Assembly: GCA_016932955.1 (NCBI GenBank)
Contig: JAFGBV010000082.1
Span: 1-25,049, forward strand
Source of the DNA: Anaerolineales bacterium
GTDB lineage: Bacteria > Chloroflexota > Anaerolineae > Anaerolineales > UBA4823
Length of the DNA stretch: 25,049 bases
Reading direction: 5' to 3'
How positions within the stretch are numbered: position 1 is the first letter of the stretch; every line of letters begins with the position of its first letter. The notes beneath the pieces are model-generated. The model made no database searches and had not been told where the DNA came from. It saw only the letters and a list, made by a program, of their open reading frames with translations. Shown here in pieces: positions 1 to 8,035 of this stretch. The position numbers and the translations under genes were made by a program.

Positions 1-1185
1 GCGTTGAATTGGATCAATTATTTCATTGCTGCCGGGCATCAAGTGTACCTGGCCTCCACGTATATCTGCAAGTCTATACCTGGACTGGCTGCGCTGGAAA
101 CCATCCCCGTCGCCCTCAGCCAGGTGCAGGATTTTGCCACCCAGGTTGCATCTTCCCGCGGGTCACTCCTGCGCCGTGTGATCCCGGTTGGGCTGCGCAC
201 GAGGCTGCGCCAGTGGGCTGGCCCTTATACCCTGCGCCACGCGGCATTCTCGCTGCGTGGCATGATCGAGCGCTTGCAGCCCGACCTGGTGCATGCCATG
301 CGCATTCCCTACGAGGGCATGATTGCCGCTCTGGCAATTGAACAGCTTGCGCCTCCCAGGCCTCCTTTGCTGATCTCCATCTGGGGCAATGATTTCACCC
401 TGCATGCCCCAGCCAGCCCGCAGATGGCGCATTCTACCCGCCGCGCCCTTGAATCAGCCGATGCACTGCACACCGACTGCCAGCGCGACCAGGCTTTGGC
501 GCGGCAGTGGGGCTTTGCTGCAAACAAGCCGGGGATCGTCTTGCCAGGTGGGGGTGGGATACAGATGGATGTTTTCTTTCCCCCGCCAGAAAACGGGCAG
601 GCAGAAGGTGCGCCGGTGGTGATCAATCCGAGGGGTTTCCGCTCCTATGTGCGCAATGACACCTTCTTCCACGCCATCCCGCTTGTGCTGGCAGCCCGCC
701 CTGAGGTGCGTTTTATTGGCCTGGTGATGGCTGGGGAAGCCCAGGCGCAGCGCTGGGTGCAGGAGCTGGGTATTGGGCATGCGGTGGATCTGCTGCCGCG
801 CCTGGAACGTCACCAGGTGGCGGATTGGATGCGCAAGGCGCAGATCGTTCTTTCCATCACCACACACGATGGCACCCCCAATACCTTGCTGGAGGCGCTG
901 GCTTGCGGTTGTTTCCCCATCGCTGGGGAACTCGAATCGCTGCGCGAATGGATATCGCCCGGCGTTAACGGCTTGCTGGTAGACCCTGGCGACCCGGCTG
1001 CCCTGGCGCAGGCTATTCTTTTCGCGTTGGAACATCCTGATCTGCGCCGCCAGGCGCGCCAGCATAATTTACACTTGGTGCGAGAAAAAGCGGAATATGG
1101 GGCGGTGATGGCTGAAGCAAGCGAGTTTTATCAGCGCTTGCTTGCCAGCGATGGCCTCAAGCCAGGCTCTGGTTCTCCAGGATGA
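1..1185 (+). CDS. Glycosyltransferase family 4-like protein, 5'-truncated by window edge
   Basis: Transfers a sugar from an activated donor to a cell-surface or lipid acceptor, by family resemblance; the substrate is not readable. The reading frame is open from base 1. The first visible residues (ALNWINYFIAAGHQVYLAS) match the start of a GT-B N-terminal Rossmann fold, just after where the first strand of such proteins lies, so the true start is upstream of the window. About 394 residues remain. The C-terminal half has the donor-binding domain, with ITTHDGTPNTLLEALACG followed by a Glu-rich turn, typical of GT4 enzymes, and the usual 'GVNGLLVDPGDPAALA' segment. No signal peptide or membrane segment is visible. 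Its last 29 bases overlap the end of the convergent CBS-domain gene. The family call is firm; the acceptor and pathway are unknown. Confidence 0.85.
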   Translation, partial: ALNWINYFIAAGHQVYLASTYICKSIPGLAALETIPVALSQVQDFATQVASSRGSLLRRVIPVGLRTRLRQWAGPYTLRHAAFSLRGMIERLQPDLVHAMRIPYEGMIAALAIEQLAPPRPPLLISIWGNDFTLHAPASPQMAHSTRRALESADALHTDCQRDQALARQWGFAANKPGIVLPGGGGIQMDVFFPPPENGQAEGAPVVINPRGFRSYVRNDTFFHAIPLVLAARPEVRFIGLVMAGEAQAQRWVQELGIGHAVDLLPRLERHQVADWMRKAQIVLSITTHDGTPNTLLEALACGCFPIAGELESLREWISPGVNGLLVDPGDPAALAQAILFALEHPDLRRQARQHNLHLVREKAEYGAVMAEASEFYQRLLASDGLKPGSGSPG

Positions 1186-1600
1186 TCTGCTCCAGGCGGT
1201 GGATCAGGCGCTTCTGCTCTGCGATGATCGCCACCACCAGATCCCCGATCGAGACGATCCCGATCAACTCATCATTTTCAATCACAGGCAGGTGGCGCAC
1301 GTGCTTCTTGCTCATCAATTCCAGACCCTGCTCGATGGTCTGCTCGGGCGTTGTGGTGATCAGATTGTATGTCATGATATTACTCACCGGGGTATCCTTG
1401 GAGCATTTTCCGTGCAGGATCACCTTGCGGGCATAGTCGCGCTCAGAGATCAACCCCACCAGTTTGTTTTCCTCCATTACGACCAGCGCGCCGACATCTT
1501 TATCCGCCATCAGCTTGAGCGCCTCAAAAACCACTGTATCTGGCTTTACAGACCAGACTCGACTCCCCTTTTTCTCCAATAAGCTGCCGATCGTTTTCAT
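1157..1600 (-). CDS. CBS-domain pair protein
   Basis: A small soluble protein of 147 residues made almost entirely of two CBS motifs, which usually form an adenosine-nucleotide-binding Bateman module. The first motif runs about residues 8-65 (ending GLISERDYARKV). The second runs about residues 72-130 (TTTPEQTIEQGLELM, then HLPVIENDELIGIVSIGD). No enzymatic domain is attached, so a stand-alone ligand sensor or regulatory partner is likely. The ATG at 1598-1600 was chosen because an AAGGAGG Shine-Dalgarno sequence sits just upstream; a longer in-frame start at 1675 would run through an inverted repeat and lacks this support. A promoter-like pair and a perfect hairpin lie upstream. The 3' end overlaps the convergent glycosyltransferase gene. 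Confidence 0.88.
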   Translation of the reverse strand: MKTIGSLLEKKGSRVWSVKPDTVVFEALKLMADKDVGALVVMEENKLVGLISERDYARKVILHGKCSKDTPVSNIMTYNLITTTPEQTIEQGLELMSKKHVRHLPVIENDELIGIVSIGDLVVAIIAEQKRLIHRLEQIILENQSLA

Positions 1601-1630
1601 AGGTTTGCCTCCTTGGCGATAATGATTGCC

Positions 1631-1675
1631 TTGAGGGTTGTTTTGGGCGGCCTCACTGCCCAAAACAACCCTCAA
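1631..1675 (-). repeat. Perfect 18-bp inverted repeat in CBS gene leader
   Basis: The arms at 1631-1648 and 1658-1675 are exact reverse complements with a 9-base spacer. Neither strand has a T-run after the hairpin, so it does not look like a standard Rho-independent terminator. It lies between the putative promoter (1692-1719) and the start codon of the CBS gene (1600), so it would be near the 5' end of that mRNA. It could be an RNA stabiliser, a protein-binding site or an operator; which one is not determined. Confidence 0.85.
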
Positions 1676-1691
1676 AATGTGCGCTTATTCC

Positions 1692-1719
1692 ATTGTATAA
1701 CAAATTCGGATTAATTCAA
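1692..1719 (-). promoter_or_regulatory. Putative sigma-70-type promoter of CBS gene
   Basis: On the minus strand TTGAAT (1719-1714) is followed after 16 bases by TACAAT (1697-1692). The -10 box has five of six consensus bases and the -35 box four. Transcription would start near 1685, giving a leader of about 85 bases that contains the 18-bp hairpin and the strong ribosome site. The stretch 1720-1853 between this promoter and the next gene holds no clear gene, except a possible displaced tail of the small membrane protein. Confidence 0.45.
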
Positions 1720-1853
1720 ATAGTCATCTGGCAGAGCCCTGGCAGAGCTTGTACTTTGACGATGAAGACCGCCCATCATCGAAATGCCCTGGAAGACCCA
1801 GATCGGTTGGAGCGTCAGCCAGGGGATCATGTACGGGTCATCCGCATGGCTGC

Positions 1854-2198
1854 TCAGGCAGAAGACAGGATGGCGATATACAGCCAGATGCAGCCGAATG
1901 TTCCGCCGATCAACAGCAGCGCGCCGAGCAATCCCACGCCCCAGCCTCCCAGGAAGCGCCAGCGCCGTGTGAAAAGCACGTAAGCCAGGCTGGGCAAGTT
2001 GACCATCACTGGAGCATAAAGCCACAACAGGGTGGTGGTTTCCACTGCCCGCGCATCGCGTTCAGGCTCATTGGATTGCCCAATGCCCCAGGTAATGGAC
2101 AGGCTTAATCCTAAGAGAGCGAACCCCATCAAGAGGTTCGCTCCAATTCCCCAGGTTAAGCCAGACCAGAACTGGCTATTGCGAGGCTTTCCTTCCAG
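1854..2198 (-). CDS. Small membrane protein of unknown function, three predicted TM segments
   Basis: I do not recognise the family. The frame encodes hydrophobic segments at about residues 10-34 (FWSGLTWGIG... through LLGLSLSITWGIG), 51-70 (LLWLYAPVMVNLPSLAYVLF) and 77-105 (a Gly/Leu-rich span ending WLYIAIL), with a charged loop NEPERDAR between the first two. The ATG at 2127-2129 falls inside the first segment. The frame stays open upstream to a CTG at 2196-2198, preceded four bases earlier by AGGAGG, so I place the start there (114 residues). This is a non-standard start codon and the weakest part of the call; the minimal form is 1854-2129. The AGGAGG overlaps the stop of the upstream RRM gene, so the two are probably co-transcribed. 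A neighbouring frame downstream of the stop also reads like membrane protein, which may mean a frameshift. Confidence 0.5.
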   Translation of the reverse strand: MEGKPRNSQFWSGLTWGIGANLLMGFALLGLSLSITWGIGQSNEPERDARAVETTTLLWLYAPVMVNLPSLAYVLFTRRWRFLGGWGVGLLGALLLIGGTFGCIWLYIAILSSA

Positions 2199-2206
2199 TC
2201 TGCCTC

Positions 2207-2566
2207 CTAGTAGCGGCGCTGTCCTCCCCCACCACTGCTGCGGCGGTTTTGACCGCCCTGACGCCCACCGCCGGGACCGCCCCGACCACCACCAAAGCCA
2301 CCTGTTCGCGGGCGTTCTTCACGCGGGCGGGCGATGTTTACGGTCAGTGCGCGATCGTTGAACAGCGAGCCGTGGAACATGCTGATCGCTTTCTGCGCAT
2401 CAGCCTGGCTGCTCATCTCGACGAAAGCAAATCCTTTGGAACGTCCCGTGGCGCGATCTTTGATCAGGTCAACTGAGACTACCGAGCCAGCCTGCCCAAA
2501 CAGTTCGCGAAGTTCTTCTTCTGTTGTGGAGTAGGCCAGATTCCCAACATACAACTTGGATTCCAT
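2207..2566 (-). CDS. Glycine-rich RRM RNA-binding protein
   Basis: A single-RRM RNA-binding protein of 119 residues, resembling the cyanobacterial Rbp and plant glycine-rich families, which bind single-stranded RNA and are often cold-responsive. RNP2 is LYVGNL at residues 5-10 and RNP1 is KGFAFVEM at about 44-51, with the aromatic residues needed for base stacking. The RRM ends near residue 83. The tail is a Gly/Arg-rich disordered region with RGG-like steps, which typically adds non-specific RNA affinity. The ATG at 2564-2566 has AGGAG about nine bases upstream. The upstream gap of 213 bases holds two small hairpins. Substrate RNAs are unknown. The small membrane-protein gene follows directly. 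Confidence 0.93.
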   Translation of the reverse strand: MESKLYVGNLAYSTTEEELRELFGQAGSVVSVDLIKDRATGRSKGFAFVEMSSQADAQKAISMFHGSLFNDRALTVNIARPREERPRTGGFGGGRGGPGGGRQGGQNRRSSGGGGQRRY

Positions 2567-2586
2567 GAAAAAATTCTCCTCTTATT

Positions 2587-2668
2587 CCGGTTCCTCAACC
2601 GGTTTGATGGTGCGCCACCCAGTTGTTCAGACTGACACGGCAGCGAATGATATTCCCTGATCCAGGGA
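2587..2668 (-). promoter_or_regulatory. Leader region of the RRM gene with two short hairpins
   Basis: Two inverted repeats lie upstream of the RRM gene. CCGGTT and AACCGG pair at 2587-2592 and 2597-2602 around four bases; TCCCTG and CAGGGA pair at 2654-2659 and 2663-2668 around three bases. A weak TATACT-like box lies further upstream, near 2683-2688, without a convincing -35. Structured leaders are common on cold-inducible mRNAs, but no named motif is recognisable. The rest of the gap up to 2779 shows nothing clear. Confidence 0.35.
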
Positions 2669-2779
2669 CCAAACATGTGCAGTATATCATAGTAAGCAAT
2701 AAATGAATGCTATTTTTCAGGGAGTTCTTCAGGCTTTTTAATTTAGGGTTTTTCCTTTCTCCGCGCTGCTACATAGGCG

Positions 2780-4177
<1,398 letters not shown>

Positions 4178-4223
4178 GTTCTCTCCTTACCGTAAAGTTG
4201 TTCCGAAAGGGTTCTCCCCTTCT

Positions 4224-5495
4224 CTAGGCATAATTTTTCAGGAATTCTACCACCTTCGCCAGGAAATAATCGGCAATTGCGCCATCCAGTATGCGGTGGT
4301 CGAAGGTCAGCGTCAAGTAAGCCATTGGGCGAATGGCAATCACATCACCCAGGGATGGGTCCGAGATCACCACAGCCCGTTTTTGCACTGCCCCGACACC
4401 CAAGATGCCACACTGCGGCTGGTTGATGATGGGCGAGGCAAACAACGATCCGCTGATGCCGTGGTTGGTGATGGTAAAGGTGCCACCTTTGACTTCATCG
4501 GGCTGGAGCTTGTGCGCCCGGGCTCGGTTTGCCAGGTCGTTGATGGTGCGCGCCAATCCGAGCAGCGAAAGCCCGCTGGCATTTTTGATCACCGGGACGA
4601 TCAATCCTTCCTCGCCCAGCGAGGTGGCCATGCCAATATTGATCTGGCGGTGGATCACGACCCCGGCTTCAGACCAGGACGAATTAACCAGCGGGTAGAG
4701 GCGCAGCGCCTCTGCTGCAGCAGCCACGAAATATGCCGTGAAGGTCAGGTTAGCCCCATCACGGGCGAAGGCCTCTTTATTGGTGTTGCGGTGGCTGATG
4801 ACCCGGCTCAGGTCAGCCTCCATCACCGTAGTCACGTGCGGTGAGGTGTGTTTGCTCATTACCATGTGCTCGGCGATTGCCCGCCGTACTGTGCTTAGCG
4901 GCAGGACGGTATCTTCACCAGCGATCATGGGGCTGGGGGCTGGGCGCGCAGCCGCTGGCGCCCCTGGCAGCGGGGCAGGCGCGGGGGTTGGCGCGCCTCG
5001 TTCGATGAACGCCAGCACATCCTTTTTCGTGATCCGCCCGCCCAGACCGCTTCCGCTTAGCTGGCTCAGATCCAGGCTGTGCTCAGCAGCCAGGCGCGCC
5101 ACCACCGGGGAGATGAAGCCCAGCCTGCTATCCCGCCCAGCAGCGTGTGGGGTTAGCGTTGGAGGAGGTTCTGGCGCGGGCTGTGCAGGCGCGGGAATCG
5201 GTGTAGTCGCTGCTGCAGGGCTGGCTGCGGCAGGTAGTCCGCCGGGGATTTCCTCGCCGGGCTGCCCGATCCATGCCAGCAGCGCGCCTACCTTGACTAC
5301 TTCACCTTCGCTGACCAGCGCTGCCAATAGCACCCCTGTTCCTGGGCTGGGAATCTCCGAATCAACCTTATCCGTGTTCACTTCCAGGATCGCTTCGTAT
5401 TCCTGTACGGCGTCGCCAGGGCTCTTGAGCCATTTGGTGACCGTTGCTTCAGTAACCGATTCGCCCAATTGGGGCATGGGGATGGGAATTGCCAT
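4224..5495 (-). CDS. 2-oxoacid dehydrogenase E2, dihydrolipoamide acyltransferase
   Basis: Carries the acyl group from E1 on a lipoyl lysine and transfers it to CoA. It has 423 residues. The single lipoyl domain occupies about residues 2-78 with the modified lysine K43 in NTDKVDSE. A Pro/Ala-rich linker follows. The peripheral-subunit-binding domain is about residues 123-168 (FISPVVARLAAEHSLDLSQL, then GLGGRITKKDV). A second linker leads to the catalytic core from about 190 onward. The active-site motif DHRILDG near the C-terminus gives H400 and D404. The ATG at 5493-5495 has GGAG upstream. It lies 70 bases after E1 and 46 before E3. Whether the acyl group is acetyl or branched-chain cannot be decided from sequence alone. 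Confidence 0.95.
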   Translation of the reverse strand: MAIPIPMPQLGESVTEATVTKWLKSPGDAVQEYEAILEVNTDKVDSEIPSPGTGVLLAALVSEGEVVKVGALLAWIGQPGEEIPGGLPAAASPAAATTPIPAPAQPAPEPPPTLTPHAAGRDSRLGFISPVVARLAAEHSLDLSQLSGSGLGGRITKKDVLAFIERGAPTPAPAPLPGAPAAARPAPSPMIAGEDTVLPLSTVRRAIAEHMVMSKHTSPHVTTVMEADLSRVISHRNTNKEAFARDGANLTFTAYFVAAAAEALRLYPLVNSSWSEAGVVIHRQINIGMATSLGEEGLIVPVIKNASGLSLLGLARTINDLANRARAHKLQPDEVKGGTFTITNHGISGSLFASPIINQPQCGILGVGAVQKRAVVISDPSLGDVIAIRPMAYLTLTFDHRILDGAIADYFLAKVVEFLKNYA

Positions 5496-5534
5496 TTGTG
5501 CTCCTATCAGATCTTTCTTTAAGCCTCACAATAT

Positions 5535-5564
5535 CTCCGCGTTCTCTGTGGCTCTGCGGTGAAA
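5535..5564. repeat. Intergenic element of three CTCYGYG units between E1 and E2
   Basis: On the plus strand three heptamers of form CTCYGYG (CTCCGCG, CTCTGTG, CTCTGCG) stand one or two bases apart and are followed by GTGAAA. The element fills almost half of the E1-E2 spacer and ends next to the E1 stop codon. From memory, very similar CTCTGTG-type strings recur between genes in many unrelated bacterial genomes; I cannot verify that here. No function is known to me. Confidence 0.5.
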
Positions 5565-5565
5565 A

Positions 5566-7980
5566 TCATTTGCTGAATAATGGAAACGCAGCAGGAGCCA
5601 CCTCATGCATCACCTCGTACACTGCATCGAAGACCGTCTCCGGGTTGGGCTTTGACCAGTAATCGCCGTCCGAGCCGTAGGCGGGGCGGTGGGCGGCTGC
5701 GCTGAGCGTGCGCGGGGGCGAATCGAGCCAGGCGTAGCCACCTTGTTTCTCGATCACCTCTTGCATCATGTAGGCAGTTGTGCCACCGGGAACATCCTCA
5801 TCTAGGAAGAGGATGCGGCTGGTCTTTTTCAGCGATTGCAAGATCATCCCGCGCAGATCGAATGGCAGCAGCGATTGCACATCGATCACCTCTGTGGCGA
5901 TGCCCACCTGAGCCAGTTGCTGAGCCGCCTCCAGCGCAACCCGGCAGCACGCCCCATAAGTGACGATGGTGATATCCTCGCCCTCGCGCAGCACTTCCGG
6001 CACGCCCAGCGGCAGGGTGAACTCGCCAATATTATCCGGCAGGCGCTCTTTGATCCGGTAGCCGTTGAGCACTTCCACCACCACCGCCGGATCATCTGAG
6101 TGTAGCAGCATGTTGTAGAAGCCTGCTGCCTGGGTCATGTTGCGCGGGGTGAGCAGGTACATGCCTCTTACCAGCGAGAGGATGCCTGCCATCGGCGAGC
6201 CTGAGTGCCATACACCCTCCAGGCGATGCCCGCGTGTGCGGATGATCACCGGCGCTTTTTGCCCGCCTTTGGTGCGCCATTGTAGCGTAGCCAGATCATC
6301 CGACATCAATTGCAGCGCATACAGCAGGTAATCCAGGTATTGGATCTCAGCCAATGGGCGCAGTCCGCGCATCGCCATGCCAATTGCCTGTCCCAGGATT
6401 GTCACCTCGCGGATGCCCGTATCCGAGACGCGCAGCGGGCCATATTTCTCTTGCATCCCACGGAAGCCCTGGTTCACATCTCCCAGCTTCCCCACATCCT
6501 CCCCGAAAGCGATCAGGCGCGGCTCGCGTTGTAGTGCAGCATCGAAACAGGCATTGAGCACCTCAAATCCGTACACGGTTGGGGATGCGTCGGAGTATTG
6601 CGGCTGGATTTCCGGGACTTTCAGCGCGGCTTTAGCAGACTGGCTGTACAGATGTGAAGCATAGCGTTCGCCATTCGCTGGCTTCTGTGCCTGCTGCCAT
6701 TCAACCAGCGCTCGCCGGTTAGGCGAATCATCATCCCGCAGCAGGATCAGTGCAGCATGAACCGCAGCCATCGCATCCCGTCGGAAAGGCGTGGCGGGCG
6801 CCATCAGGCGCTCCCTCACCGCCCCCAGCGCCGTAGATTGGCTGGATCGCGCTGCAGCCTGATCGATCAGGCTGGCAACCTGCTCGCGTTCCTGCAAGAT
6901 CGGCGTGATGTATGCCTCCCAGGCGCGCTTGCGCATCTCTTCCACCAGGCGACGGTCTTCCTCTTCCCAGTGGTTCACATCATCGGCAGCGAATCCATGC
7001 TCCAGGATCCACTTGCGCAACTGGACAAGCCCATCGAACTGTAGTTCCCATTCCAGTCGCTGGCGAGATTTGTAGCGCTCGTGGCTGCCGGAGGTGGAAT
7101 GCCCCTGCGGTTGGGTCAGTTCGATCACGTGCACCAGCGCTGGCACATGCCAGCGCCGGGCAGTCTCCGTGGCTTTGTGGTAGGTTTCCAGCAGCGCCGG
7201 ATAATCCCAGCCGCGCACAGTATAGACGTCGTAGCCATCCAATGTGCCCGGCAGGCGTTGGAAGCCTTTCAGCAGCTCCGATAGGTTGGATTTGACCATC
7301 TGTAACTCGTTTGGCACCGAGATCCCATATCCGTCGTCGTAGATCGTCATCACCGCCGGAGAACGCAGCACCCCGATCGCATTGATCGACTCCCAAAACA
7401 TCCCCTCCGATGTTGATGCGTTGCCGATAGTGCCGAAAGCGACTTCGTTCCCATCCCGAGAGAACTGGGTAAAGCCTTTGAGCTCGGGCAGCTCGCGGTA
7501 GAGCCGTGAGGCATAGGCAAGTCCAACCAGGCGCGGCATCTGTGAGCCGGTAGGGGATACATCGGATGCCAGGTTGTATTGCTCGGTGAGGTTCTTCCAG
7601 GAGCCGTCGGGATCGAGGCTGCGCGTGCCAAAATGAGCGTTCATCATCCGCCCCGCGCTGGCGGGGTCTGCGGTTACTTCTGCGTGCGCATAAAGCTGCG
7701 CAAAGAACTCCTGGATTGCCTCATCTCCACCCAGGGCAAATACGAGAGTCTGGTCGCGGTAATAGCCGGAACGGAAATCTCCTTTTTGGAAGGCGTGGGC
7801 AATTGCCAGTTGGGCAATCTCTTTCCCGTCCCCAAAGATGCCGAACTTGGCTTTCCCGCTCAGTACCTCGCGCCGCCCAATCAGACTCGCCTGTCGGCTC
7901 TTATACGCCAGGCGATAATCATTGATCACCGCTTCAGGCGGTAGCGGCAGCGAGAGGGATGGGGGGCGCACTTTGGGCAT
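5566..7980 (-). CDS. Fused 2-oxoacid dehydrogenase E1 alpha-beta
   Basis: Thiamine-diphosphate enzyme that decarboxylates a 2-oxoacid and acylates the E2 lipoyl group. Its 804 residues combine both usual chains. The alpha part (about 1-430) has the cofactor region IGNASTSEGMFWE near 185-197 and DDGYGISVPN near 215-224, plus the mobile loop GHSTSGSHERY near 293-303. The beta part (about 465-804) has AFGEDVG with the cofactor-activating Glu494, and a C-terminal transketolase-like domain. The family's usual Gly-Asp-Gly metal motif reads Gly-Asn-Ala here. The ATG at 7978-7980 has only a weak GAG upstream, and the gene starts 55 bases after the membrane Fe-S gene, which suggests co-transcription. 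The substrate may be pyruvate or branched-chain oxoacids; the fused form resembles those seen in Bacteroidota. Confidence 0.93.
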   Translation of the reverse strand: MPKVRPPSLSLPLPPEAVINDYRLAYKSRQASLIGRREVLSGKAKFGIFGDGKEIAQLAIAHAFQKGDFRSGYYRDQTLVFALGGDEAIQEFFAQLYAHAEVTADPASAGRMMNAHFGTRSLDPDGSWKNLTEQYNLASDVSPTGSQMPRLVGLAYASRLYRELPELKGFTQFSRDGNEVAFGTIGNASTSEGMFWESINAIGVLRSPAVMTIYDDGYGISVPNELQMVKSNLSELLKGFQRLPGTLDGYDVYTVRGWDYPALLETYHKATETARRWHVPALVHVIELTQPQGHSTSGSHERYKSRQRLEWELQFDGLVQLRKWILEHGFAADDVNHWEEEDRRLVEEMRKRAWEAYITPILQEREQVASLIDQAAARSSQSTALGAVRERLMAPATPFRRDAMAAVHAALILLRDDDSPNRRALVEWQQAQKPANGERYASHLYSQSAKAALKVPEIQPQYSDASPTVYGFEVLNACFDAALQREPRLIAFGEDVGKLGDVNQGFRGMQEKYGPLRVSDTGIREVTILGQAIGMAMRGLRPLAEIQYLDYLLYALQLMSDDLATLQWRTKGGQKAPVIIRTRGHRLEGVWHSGSPMAGILSLVRGMYLLTPRNMTQAAGFYNMLLHSDDPAVVVEVLNGYRIKERLPDNIGEFTLPLGVPEVLREGEDITIVTYGACCRVALEAAQQLAQVGIATEVIDVQSLLPFDLRGMILQSLKKTSRILFLDEDVPGGTTAYMMQEVIEKQGGYAWLDSPPRTLSAAAHRPAYGSDGDYWSKPNPETVFDAVYEVMHEVAPAAFPLFSK

Positions 7981-8035
7981 AGGGGCTCTTTGGCGAATAA
8001 GGATTCAGGAGTGTTTTTGATGGATCCAGACATCC

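Noticed and set aside
1731..1752. Short tandem repeat of about eleven bases (CTGGCAGAGC-type, two copies)
   Set aside because: Two short copies only; too little to call an element or attachment site.
1711..2025. Minus-strand 104-residue ORF as an independent gene
   Set aside because: Its first half overlaps the better-supported small membrane protein in another frame; only its second half could be real, as a displaced tail, and it has no start signal.
5495..5562. Plus-strand frame across the E2 gene (4738-5562) with Ala/Gly-rich sequence
   Set aside because: It is antisense to a clear lipoyl-acyltransferase gene, and its low-complexity composition is the mirror of the Pro/Ala linkers.
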